From Owenia fusiformis (lineage: Eukaryota; Annelida; Polychaeta; Sabellida; Oweniidae): DNA of 64,000 nt. Each line of letters starts with the position of its first letter. Position 1 is the stretch's first letter. The stretch lies in assembly GCA_903813345.2 (NCBI GenBank), contig CAIIXF020000012.1, forward strand, positions 4,817,318 through 4,881,317, written 5' to 3'. This document shows positions 36,934-47,075 of the stretch, one piece after another. Both the position numbers and the translations under genes were made by a program. The notes beneath the pieces are model-generated. The model did not search any database. It saw only the letters and a program-made list of their open reading frames with translations, and was not told the DNA's origin.

Positions 36934-36993
36934 TATAAAAATAAGTTGCATAAGCAAATCCTCACACCTGACGACATCCTTTGAACGGATACA
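36934..36993 (+). promoter_or_regulatory. TATA box and non-coding leader exon of tyrosinase gene 1
   Basis: TATAAAA (36934-36940) is followed about 20-30 bp later by a short stretch (CAAATCCTCACACCTGACGA) ending in a GTAAGT donor at 36994. The second tyrosinase has a matching layout: TATAAAA at 51541, AAGTTGCA.AA, TTCCTCACA, and GTAAGT at 51600, the TATA-to-donor distances being 60 and 59 bp. The acceptor would be ATAATAG|GAAA at 37633. Conservation between paralogues is the main evidence; the start site itself is inferred. Confidence 0.6.
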
Positions 36994-37495
36994 GTAAGTT
37001 TTTAAAATTAAAAATTGATTTCTTTTTTTCACAATCACTTTAAAAGATCTTACGAATATTGACTATTATATCATCAAATGATTCCCAAACTCGATCGCGC
37101 AATTTAAAATTTAGGATACGACCAGCTGCTAATTGAAAACTAACAAAGTTATGAAATTCACCAGGTAACGTCCTGGTGGCAGGCAACGTACCTGAGGTTT
37201 TTCATATGAAGATCAAATAAAGCAATATAACAGGTCAAACGAAGGTAGGGGAGCATCGTATAGAATGTCACTAAATCCATCGTGCTATGACAAAATTTTG
37301 TTAAATGTTGTAACGAACCTTAAAATCCTCATCTTTTGAATTAAAAAATGAGACCTTTATCACTTATAATTTTTGTTTTGCCATTTGGTGGATGTACAAG
37401 CGGGTACTGGTCCTAATTAACACACGTTCGCAAAAATCATTTGTATATGTGTTGACGTTTGGGAAAAACACTTGGCGGCACGAATGATGCCTTAT

Positions 37496-37603
37496 ACGTA
37501 TGTATGTGGAATGACCGAGAGACGAAACGTCTTTATAATCCGATGGGGACGTATGTATGTGGAATGACCAAAAGACGTAACGTCTTTATAACCTGGTGGG
37601 GAC
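37496..37603 (+). repeat. 53-bp tandem duplication with GACGTAACGTC palindrome
   Basis: ACGTATGTATGTGGAATGAC, then AGACGWAACGTCTTTATAA and GGTGGGGACG occur at 37496 and 37549. The second unit contains the 11-bp palindrome GACGTAACGTC at 37574-37584; the first has GACGAAACGTC. It ends about 30 bp before the acceptor of the first coding exon of tyrosinase gene 1. Confidence 0.8.
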
Positions 37604-37637
37604 GAGGTATATAATAACTTAATATTATAATAGGAAA

Positions 37638-40600
37638 ATGGTGTTGATAGATCTAGCGGGACTAGTTATCCTGCTTTTAAGCGTCCACGTCGCGCGGTCA
37701 GATCAATCGGTGGAAGACTACACAGGCCCATGCCTCGGTGGCTATACGACGTACAGTAGAACGGAATGCGCCGACTCCTACCAGGAACTTAGACGGGAAA
37801 ATGCATATACCGGTAAGTAGAAGTATTTATCCTATGCCAAGTAGAGTTTTAGGGAGATAAGCTGGTAAGATATATCCCGTATCCTGATTTTGAGGTTTCC
37901 ATATCCAGAACCTCCATATCTCCCGCCATATCTCCCGCTTCGGTGCATATCTTCCTGCTTCGGTGCATATCTTCCCGCTTCCGGTAAGTAGTGAAAATGC
38001 AATAAAATGACTTTGCATATGAATGATTTGTTTATTTTTACACCTTGTACTATTGAAATGGCCATATGCCCCTGAAAACTCTACTTGGTATAGGATAAAG
38101 TAGTTATGTACGGTCGGTTTGGATATTGGGTTCATCCCTCGTGAGATATGCACATCTACCTTCGGTCCCTACGGTCCCTCAGGTAGATATGCATATCTCC
38201 CTCTGGATAAACCCCATATCCAAAAACCTCCCAGTACATAACCCTTATGTATCTACGAAAGGTTTTTAAGCACGGCAAGACAGGGCGTGGAACGAGATTC
38301 ACACCTCTTGTATAGCAAAGGGTAATATTGTCGAAGAGAAAGGGCAATTCTTTAAGATTTCTCTTCCCCTATAACTTTACACTCTAGGATTGAGTATGCA
38401 GCAGTATACCTGGCAATGTGATCATATGTACCAATGGTTGTCAAGCGCGGCAAACAAGACAGGGCGTGGATCAAAATTTACAGAAAACCAGAAGAATTGG
38501 TTAAAAGGACTTATAGAAGAAGTGATTAGAGCAATCCGCGTAAGTTTGAAATCTACCTCCGTAGAATACATCGACGTCACTGCAACATCTAGTTACTTCG
38601 TCGACATAATATAATGTTCCACACTTAACTTTGATTGGCAATATGTCTTGTAATTATAACGAAAACCTGAAAAATCACATTGATGCGCGACCAATGCATT
38701 GGTACTAACGACCTGAACCTACCGAACGAACAATACATTAAACTTATTAAATTACTAAACTATTTTGGTTTCATGTTCAAAGCCACCGACGAAACGCAGC
38801 AGTCCTGTGTTACCCCATAGAAAGGAATATCGTGTAGCAACAGACGCTGAACGAAACGCTTTCCACCAAGCCATCAACTTGTTAAAGGCTAGTGGCGATT
38901 ACGACACCCTTGTTTCATTTCACCATGGATCTGTGGCATTGGGAGCACACGGTGGAGCAGCTTTTCTACCATGGCATAGGATCTATTTGCTAATGTATGT
39001 ATTAAGTTTCGTCATATGGTTGGGAAAAATTATTTATATTTTTTACATCACAAAAGTATATGCAGTTTCTTAAACTGAGGTTAACGTAACAGTGTTGTAT
39101 ACTCTATTGCATCTGTGCATTATTCGATAAAAGAGGGAAAGCGTAAATATCGCACGTTAAATAGCGATGACCATTTAATAGAATGAAGGTGTATTTATAG
39201 TTAAACACTAACATTATATTACACGTCAGGTATGAAATTGCATTAAGACAAAAGAAGCCAGGTGTTTCCTTACTCTATTGGGACTCAACCATTGAACAAG
39301 GTATACCCATGCCTCACTTGTCTAGTCTCTGGAGTCCTGCTTTTGTGGGAAATGGAGATGGTGACGTTACAGAAGGACCATTTGCTAACTGGATGGCCAC
39401 TGATGGAACAAAGCTTAGACGTGTTGTTCAACACTACCCAAATCAACTAACTACGCCAGCTGATATCATGACTGTATTGTCCAAGAGCAGATATGATGAG
39501 ATAGCATGCGGTTCAACCGCTTGCAGACTGTTGGAAAATATTCATGGGAAAGCCCATTCGTATGTAGGTGGACATCTTGGGGACATTCATCACTCACCTA
39601 ATGATCCCCTTTTCTTCATGCACCATGCGTTTATTGATTGCATATGGGAAGAGTTTAGAGAAAACAGCCAAGTGACACCTCTTGCCACAGAGTACCCAAG
39701 TAACTTTGGACAACCACCGCATCATCCCCAAGCATATATGCAGCCATTCAGTAACTGGGTCTCGCCAATACGCAACATTGAAGGACTGAGTACACTTATT
39801 ACGTCAAATAATTATAAATGTGATAAGCGCCCAACGTGTCCAAACTGCGGCAAATCTGCACATTTATATTGTGATAAATCAGACAACCGATGTAAGCCAT
39901 TTATAAAGTCAGGTGACTGCGGAGAGGGTACTGTATTCATCCCAGCAGTGATCTACTGTGACCAGGCTGTATATGGGAACCCAGATTATGGCGTAAACGG
40001 AGTCTATCTTGAAACATATGGTGTCAGCTACAAAGGTCGGGATCAGGCTTACTACTTTGGTGACTACTACAGTCACTATAACACCCAAAGATCTTCCAAC
40101 CCTAGAAACTACCGACCAACGTATGCTGGTTACTTTCCAACTCGTCGCCCAAAAGCAAGAGGACGTGAACGATATCAACCTTCCGCTTACACAGCAAATG
40201 GACGTCGGTGTACGATTGAATGTTTCCAAGGATACAAGGGAGGACAACCCACATACGGTCAATGTCCTACTGCAATTTACAATGTTTATCAAGCCCCTTA
40301 TGTTGACGATGCAGATAGTATCTATACAAGACCGGAGCAATCGTACAGAGCGCCCACACGCCCACGTCTACCTGAGTTATACAAGGTTACATGTCCATGC
40401 GAGTACCAACGATATACATACTGCCCAACTTATATACCACCTGGTAAAGGTAAGGAATTGATTGCATATTAAAAGGTATATTCCTTGCCAGACCATCTCT
40501 CTCCTAATATAACGTGGATCTAGTGATGATGATGCCCTTAGGTTTTTAATCTTCTTGAATGTCCAACTTTTACACACTTCATTCCTGCACCGCCAGGTTG

Positions 40601-43600
40601 TCGATGGACCAACTGGAGTCCATGGAGAGAAACTAGGTGCTCAGTAACTTGCGGAGCTGGTATAAAGGGTAGATTACGCACTAGGAGTAAACAATATATC
40701 AGTGGATACACAGGCAGCTGTGTAGGCCCCTCACAAGAGACTTCTACTGCAGGATGTGACAATCCACCATGCTTTCGAGGTAAATCTTTAACCCTAATGC
40801 AGACATTAGTGTTAATAATCAGATGATGAAGGTAAATTAAACTTAGTGACTGGCTTTTCACTTGTTGTATATGTTTTATTTTCCTCTATTGGTACTATAT
40901 GTATAAAAAATAAAGAAAACATATGATATTATCTATTGATAGACTGGTACATCGGTAGATATACTGGTAGATAAAAGCGATGTTCCTCAAAGGATATCAT
41001 AATTATTACTATAGCTATCAGTTGTGATATTTCTGTGCTGTAAGGTTGTCGGTGGAACAATTGGAGTCCATGGACATCTACCAAGTGTTCCGTGTCATGT
41101 GGAAACGGTAGCAAACGTCGATCACGCACAAGGACTAAACAATTTATCAATGGATATAGGGGACTCTGTCTAGGGAGATCTGAAGAGAATTACACTGAAC
41201 GATGTGATAATGCACCATGTCAGCCAGGTTGACAAATCCTATTTTCTTTAAATGAATACCACATTTTATTCTGTTGTTAATTCCCATATGAAATAACATA
41301 GTTTGTAATGCATCTCCATTCTAACAATCGCTTTGTATGAGATAGTAGATTTCACTTTCGCCAAAAGCAGTAAGCTATCATGTTTAATGAGACAATCTGA
41401 AGCAACCGCCTTGTAAGCGAATGGTCGTGTGTTCGATCCCCAATAGGGTGGACTGGCTTTTCACATCAGCCCTTAATTAGCTCAGAATTCCATTCTGTGT
41501 TTTCATTAACTTAACAAGATATTATCAATTAAATGGCTACAAACTGTTGACGTCCAATTACTAAAATGATGTATCTGTGCTACAAGTTGAAAATTGAACA
41601 CTCGAAGTCCATGCAATCAGATTGTTTAGTATATTTTGTCGTTGGGAGTAAACCGATTATGTTTGATTTTGTATAATTTTGTGATGTTAGGTTGTAGGTG
41701 GAAATCATGGGACCAGTGGAAATTCACCAAATGTTCTGTATCATGCGGTGTTGGAATAAGGAGTAGATCTCGCACAAGGGGTAAAGAGTATAGTTTTAGA
41801 TATACAGGCACGTGTACGGGCAACTCAAGAGAAGCTTACACCGAAAGATGCGTGAACCCACCGTGCAAGCCAGGTAAGTCCATTCTCATTCCAGAAGCAC
41901 ATTTTCTATGTTTTCATGGGTTTATGGTTTCTGTGTATTAGGGGTTATCTGCCTAATTGATACAAGATTTAATGGAGTAAGGGAACATGGGGCAAAACGG
42001 CCCTGTGGGGCAAAATGGCCCATCGAAATATCTTTTGAATTATGAAAAGATGGTTCTTCAAAAGTCACATGAAATTTCTGCCACCTTCTCGACAGCCCTT
42101 TTTTAACTTAGCAGCGTCTTGCCTTACGTAAGAGGTAATTCTACTTTTCAATCTCTTTTTTTGCAAATTACCTCTCCCACGAGATTCTCTACAAAATCCG
42201 GCAACAATAGAATATCTTTTTGAATTAACATTTTACACAGAGTATGCATATTTATTCTTTATTTGTTTGTTTTCAAATATAACGATTTTAACATTTGGTT
42301 TGTACCTTGTTTCATTCCGACACATATCGAATAACTAGAATTATGGTAGGGGTTGAAAATACTTTATCTGTCAAAGGTTTGAACGTCCGAGATAAGATGT
42401 GTGTGGACGAGTCTTTTTGACCATTGAAAAAGAAGATAGTCCTAGGCAAGTATAAAACACTCTAAAAATGTAAACCATAACCAATTAATAAAGTAGATGG
42501 TTGACAGATAAGAAAATACCCCATACGGAACAACTTAAAATTAAATTTTTAGGGCAGTTTTGCCCAATGTTCCCTTACTCAAGCGCTTTATGTTCTAAAA
42601 AGAAAAGAATACTGAGAAAATATCAATTTTTGAAAATTGGAAATATGAGATTGTTGAAATCGGTATCATAAACTTAATGAAATCTTTTCTTAATTATATA
42701 CTTTCCAATACCAGGTATATCCTCTTTTATTTCAACATAGCATCAGAGGCCTCATTATTGCGGTGCGTGGACGAGATAATGAGCTCTCTGTAGTAGATTT
42801 TCTTGACACATAGCCTTTTTTATATTGCAGCAGATTTGTTGGTTCAAGTTGACTCTCATTTCGTTAAGATTATATATTATTTTCATTTTTAATACATATT
42901 TACATTTGACATGTAATTTACTCAAAACAGCTACAAATGTTTCACATGTCTACAGACTAAAGATATCAAGATAGATGAATACAACGTTGTAAAGTCAATA
43001 ATGCTCAAATAATGGTTTTATTCTTTGGTACCAGGTTGTAAGTGGGACCCTTGGGATCAGTGGACGTACACTCAGTGTTCTGTATCGTGTGGTGTCGGAG
43101 TCCGAAGTAGATCTCACACTAGGAATAAAAGGTTTAGCTATGGATATACAGGAAATTGCACAGGAAACTCACAAGAAATGTTTACTGAAAAATGCGAAAA
43201 TCCACCATGTCCACCAGGTGAGTCAGTCGTTACTTTATTCAAACGCAAAACATGAAACATGTACTTTAGAAATCGATACTGTCGGTATTCAAAACTTTAG
43301 TTGATTATGTTTACTTTCCTTAAAATTATACTAATGGCATTTAGATGCAAAACGCAAATATGTTACTATTATGAGCTAAAAACGTCTATGGTCTTAAACA
43401 TTTTTAGTAGATTCATCCTTTCTTAAAACAAACAAAACTGATTTTAGTTTTCAATTACACAACACAAATAACGTCCTATCTAGAAGATGAGTGATTAGTC
43501 GCGCATTATGGTGCATCCACTTAATAGACTCATTATAATCTATAAAGCAGTGATAAAGTTACTTTACTTTGTCAGGTCATAATCTCTTTTAAAATTGATG

Positions 43601-46600
43601 TCTTTGTATTTAAAGGCTGCAAATGGAGAAGTTGGAGTCCGTGGATATTGACCAAATGCTCTGTTTCATGTGGCTCTGGTAAAAGACGTCGAACACGCAC
43701 TAGGTCTAAACAATTTATCATTGGATATACAGGAAGCTGTACAGGCAACTCACAGGAGAGTTTCACTCTGAGCTGCGACAACCCACCCTGCCAGAAAGGT
43801 AAACCGCACCTCTAGAGAGAAAAATGAGTGGCAATAAAGAGCTTAACACACTCCATCCTGGCCCATCAATGCCATGAAGTCTCGAAAAAGTCTCGTTTCA
43901 AACCTCCAACTTCTAATGCCAATTAATGCCTGGGTCACATATGTTCCGATCCATCGGCCGGCGCCCGGCCGATTGAGTGTTTTGTTCAATATTGTATCGG
44001 CCGGGCGCCGTAGTGAAAATCGGAGCATATGTGACCATGCAAGGCATAACGGTAAACGGACAAGTTACAAACGTTGTTACATTTATTCTATGTCTAGTAT
44101 CAATACAAAAACGTCTAGAATACATGGTCAAAGTCCACTTTTCTTTTCATCTGACCTTTAACGTTTTATTTTCTGATTCAAGGTTGTAGATGGAGTTCAT
44201 GGAGTCCTTGGAGGTCTGGGAAATGTTCTGTGACATGTGGCTCTGGTACAAAGAGTAGATCAAGGACAAGGACTAAACAATTTATCAATGGGTATAGAGG
44301 AACCTGTACAGGCAATTCAAAACAAAGTTCCACTGAACGATGTGTCAAATCACCTTGCGAAGATGGTAACGTATTTATACACCGTCCGAACCTAATCCGC
44401 GGTAATGAACTTGTTGACATTACCACGGAATATAATGATCATTTCAGTAAAAATGAAACTGCGCACTGACATGCTCAGTTCGTGTATAACCGAAATACCC
44501 GTTACTTATAAGAGGACTCGGTTCCAATTATCGAGGTTTTAAAAGTTATGACAACTTCTCTAATTTTTTACTGTTTGGCGAATGTAAACAAAAGGAGGTT
44601 AAACGCTAACCCTACTATCACACCAAACTAGTTCTCACTGCGTTCTCGAAAACGGGCTTCAACTGTATACGAACGGACCGGACCTACTAAGAACCGTGTG
44701 GGATCTATTTACAAACTTCATCGAACATACTCGAACGGGTAGGTCCTCTAGAACTTAGACAATGCTCAAAATGTTCTCGTGGTGGTCACGTTCTACAATT
44801 AGAACGAGTGACAACGTACTAACGACGAGCTGGACGTACTATAAAAGGAACCGTCGTACTTCAATCCTACTAGGGACGTTTTAACAACGAGTTAAACTGT
44901 CTGAGGACGTGTTGAGAACAAGGTAGAACTAACTGCAAACGGGTTTAAACTGATTAAGAACATATTTAACACTGCTTATGAACGAGTTATAGCAACAATA
45001 TAGCTATCACACCAAACAAGTTGCCACTGCGTTCTTCAAAACTGGCTTTAAACTGTGTGCGAACGGAATGAACGTAGCTGCAACTTTCTAAGGTCTATTT
45101 ACGAACTTTATGAACGTTCTCAGACGGGAATGTGATTTTAGAATTTTGAATCAATTCAAAATTCGATGACGACCATACCGTTCTGTAATCAGGTCATGTT
45201 GACCTTCTAGACTAAGGGACGCGTTCTACCACGTTGCACACCGACGTGGTGCGACCTGAACGAACTGCGAACGAGATGGACGTATTGAAGACTGTTTAAG
45301 AACGAAGAAGCTAATTATTTCAGACATATTTCCCGACCACAGTCAGATTGAGCCCGTTTTACGACGTTTTCGTAGGACTGGCAAGAACGGGTAGGAACTA
45401 GTTTAGTGTGATAGGGGGGTAAGGCTTTAGAACCACACTATGCCCAGGTAAAGATATGTTACCCCTGGAAAGTAAAATCTATTCCCCATTATATAGAGTC
45501 TGGGCGTTGTTGTATCGGGCTCAGAAATAGCTATGCAACATTATCTCCATTTCCGTAGGGTAAGGTCACCATTTTTACTGAAATGGTCAGTTATATTCCG
45601 TGGTAATGTCATCAAGTTTATTACTGCGGATTAGATCATAAACGGACGGTGTATACAAAAGGTTGCAAAGTGCTGATATATTTTGTTTGCTGATATTACA
45701 CATCATGATAAACCATGACATCTCAAATCTTCTCAGTCCTGAGATGTTTCAGGTGAAACAGAAAGATGCTATGAGTATCAGAATGGAGATACACAACAGG
45801 GGCGTAGTCGGTTTGGGTGGGTGCGATTGTGGCATAAACAATCCCCAAATTGAGAATTTTACTAAATTGATGCAACTTCCTTCAAAATTAAGGTAGAAGC
45901 TTAAAATAAAAAGCATTTTAATGCTCTTTTCTAACCATTTCATGGCTATATTTTTATTGGTGTGTGTGTGTGTGTGGGGGGGGGGGGTGTTGATCCCACC
46001 CATCGCACACTCTGGCTACACAACCATTGTTCATAGTTTTGCTTTTCAGATCAAAATTATTAATTGCACTTGGTCAAAATGGTAATTATATTTGTGTTGC
46101 ACGTCGTTGCACGTGGTCCACCTAGAGCCATTTTATAATATTGATCTGCGACTCGTCTTCTTGTTTCTAAGGGAAGTCGATCAATTGATTAACATATGTA
46201 TTATGTATTCCTATTTTAGAATGTGATGATGTGTTATGTCCGATGGTGCGTTGTAGTTATGGTTTTGTGACCAAAGACTGTTGTCAAGTCTGTGAACCAA
46301 GTAAGCTCGGCCTCTACAAGTTCATATTCGTTTATGAGTTCGCTTTTCAGACAAACAAATACGAGGGTTGTCTCAGAAGTATATATTCCAACTTTCCTTA
46401 ACATATATTTTAATATATAGGAAGATTATATTTAATATAAGATGAGCACTATAAAATGTTTATGTTTAAATGTAGAAACAATGCATATCTGCCTTTCATT
46501 TGTGTTACTTCAAACTTATGAAAACACCCAGACTCGACAACTGACTTATAATTACTTTGCAAAATGTGCAGTTTCAACAGACACTACAGGCATGCCTGGT

Positions 46601-46788
46601 CAACCCTTTTCTCGATGACAAAACGTTTTCCCCTTTTTACCTGGCACTATCGACAATTTGTCTTTAATATTTCAGATCCTTGCGAAAACATACGTTGCCA
46701 AACCTGCCTCTTTGGTGTAATAAGCAGAGATATTTTGCCGGGAGAATGTTGCCCACGGTGTAAAAAGTCGCCCTTTTCGTTTTCCTAG
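37638..46788 (+). CDS. Secreted tyrosinase with six TSP1 repeats and two Cys-rich modules (gene 1, complete)
   Basis: join(37638..37812, 38388..38539, 38783..38994, 39230..40449, 40597..40779, 41045..41227, 41691..41873, 43035..43217, 43616..43798, 44183..44365, 46220..46300, 46676..46788), 1016 residues; all junctions are GT-AG and in phase. Residues 1-20 are a signal peptide (MVLIDLAGLVILLLS). The type-3 copper core carries CuA (FHHGSVALGAHGG...PWHR: H157 or H156, H165, H174) and CuB (HGKAHSYVGGH: H285, H289; FFMHHAFID: H311 or H312), so catalysis looks intact. Tyrosinases oxidise phenols to o-quinones. About residues 330-586 are a Cys- and Tyr-rich extension. Residues 587-952 are six TSP1 repeats with WxxW and CSVxCG motifs; 953-1016 hold two CC..C modules. 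Odd points: exon 6 ends with a weak donor (GTTGAC) whose readthrough hits TGA at once; the end of exon 4 could be 40443 instead of 40449. A secreted enzyme acting in extracellular matrix is inferred. Confidence 0.88.
37826..38099. mobile_element. MITE in the first coding-exon intron of tyrosinase gene 1
   Basis: TTTATCCTATGCCAAGTAGA, GTTTT at the left is the inverse of AAAACTCTACTTGGTATAGG, ATAAA at the right with one mismatch. The 274-bp element starts 14 bp past the splice donor. Inside is a small duplicated phrase (GCTTCGGTGCATATCTTCC twice, 37941-37980). Confidence 0.75.
38103..38242. mobile_element. Foldback element, 140 bp, adjacent to the MITE at 37826
   Basis: GTTATGTAC at the left pairs with GTACATAAC at the right. 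TTTGGATATTGGGTTCATCC pairs with GGATAAACCCCATATCCAAA, and GATATGCACATCTACCT with AGGTAGATATGCATATC around a short GGTCCCTACGGTCCC centre. Confidence 0.75.
41395..41470 (+). repeat. Possible tRNA-derived SINE fragment
   Basis: CAACCGCCTTGTAAGCGAAT followed by GTGTTCGATCCCCAATAGG resembles the anticodon-to-T-arm part of a tRNA (B-box-like GTTCGATCC). No intact A box or acceptor stem is seen, so it is at most a decayed SINE in the intron between TSP1 exons 2 and 3. Confidence 0.35.
41975..42580. mobile_element. Non-autonomous DNA transposon, 606 bp, in an intron of tyrosinase gene 1
   Basis: GAGTAAGGGAACATGGGGCA, AAAC at the left and GTTTTGCCCAATGTTCCCTT, ACTC at the right are inverted repeats with one mismatch over 24 bp. 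It lies between the third and fourth TSP1 exons. The interior has no transposase frame. Confidence 0.75.
43933..44036. mobile_element. GC-rich foldback element in an intron of tyrosinase gene 1
   Basis: GGTCACATATGTTCCGAT pairs with ATCGGAGCATATGTGACC, and CGGCGCCCGGCCGAT with ATCGGCCGGGCGCCG. It is a 104-bp hairpin with a GGCCGGGCGCC core, far more GC-rich than its surroundings. Confidence 0.85.
44376..45655. mobile_element. 1.28-kb non-autonomous DNA transposon with about 85-bp TIRs
   Basis: TATACACCGTCCG at 44376 and CGGACGGTGTATA ending at 45655 start long inverted repeats. Further in, AATCCGCGGTAAT, GACATTACCACGGAATATAA and TTTCAGTAAAAATG have their complements near 45560-45625. The interior has an imperfect direct repeat about 389 bp apart (TATCACACCAAAC at 44616 and 45005) and is full of GAACG/CGAAC words. 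It starts 10 bp after the splice donor of the sixth TSP1 exon. No transposase frame is present. Confidence 0.85.
45797..46015. mobile_element. MITE, CAGGGGCGTAGCC family, right terminus shortened
   Basis: Begins CAGGGGCGTAGTCGG and ends CTCTGGCT, with ACACAA on both sides (45791-45796 and 46016-46021) as target-site duplication. It contains a TG repeat followed by a G run at 45959-45986. It lies in the last large intron of tyrosinase gene 1. Confidence 0.65.
46220..46788 (+). other. Terminal Cys-rich exons of tyrosinase gene 1
   Basis: The exon 46220-46300 encodes ECDDVLCPMVRC..G...DCCQVCEP. The exon 46676-46788 encodes NPCENIRCQTC..G...PGECCPRCKK and a short Ser/Phe tail before TAG. Both follow the C...CP..C..G.....CC..C spacing of short von Willebrand C / antistasin-like modules; the exact family is uncertain. 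The phase-1 introns match the TSP1 array. Confidence 0.7.
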
Positions 46789-46906
46789 TTTTAAAGTAAG
46801 TATATATGCCTGATATTTAGTCACTACCACGATTGTTCGCAAACCCATTTCATGGACAACACCCGAGGTTCAGTGTCTGCTTCATTGCTCAAAGTGTAAA
46901 GGGCCA

Positions 46907-47075
46907 GGTGTAAAAGAAATTATGGTCCCCTGGGGATTATGGTCCCCTTTCTTAAAGGCCCTTACTGGCCCTGATTGTGGATACAATAATAAGGGAAAGA
47001 GTTGTATTTAGGTCACCATATAAATCAATGGAGAGTAGGACCATAATTTGATAGGACCTCCTACCCTTTTACACC
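46907..47075. mobile_element. GGTGTAAAAG MITE, 169 bp, copy 1
   Basis: GGTGTAAAAG at the left and CTTTTACACC at the right are inverted repeats. Copy 2, also 169 bp and over 90% identical by eye, sits inside the gypsy element at 60069-60237. This copy lies 120 bp past the stop codon of tyrosinase gene 1, probably in its 3' untranslated region or flank. An AATAAA at 47266-47271 is a possible polyadenylation signal of that gene. Confidence 0.88.

Larger units (their letters stand above)
40597..44365 (+). other. Array of six TSP1 exons in tyrosinase gene 1
   Basis: Exons at 40597-40779, 41045-41227, 41691-41873, 43035-43217, 43616-43798 and 44183-44365. Each is exactly 183 bp (61 codons), flanked by phase-1 introns, and encodes one thrombospondin type-1 repeat: C(R/K)W..W..W, then CSV(T/S)CG.G, a basic R.R(T/S)(R/K) strip, a GY.G.C.G(N/P/R)S core and C(D/E/V)..PC at the end. 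WxxW motifs are typical C-mannosylation sites and CSVTCG is a potential O-fucosylation site in this family. Symmetric phase allows repeats to be added, lost or skipped without breaking the frame. Confidence 0.92.

Noticed and set aside
37608-37616. TATATAAT near the first coding exon of tyrosinase gene 1 as the promoter
   Set aside because: Only about 25 bp before the ATG, which would place the transcription start at or past the start codon; the paralogue-conserved TATA/leader at 36934 fits better.
39909-40340. 143-codon minus ORF and 150-codon plus ORF over the tyrosinase extension
   Set aside because: Shadow frames of the real coding exon 39230-40449.
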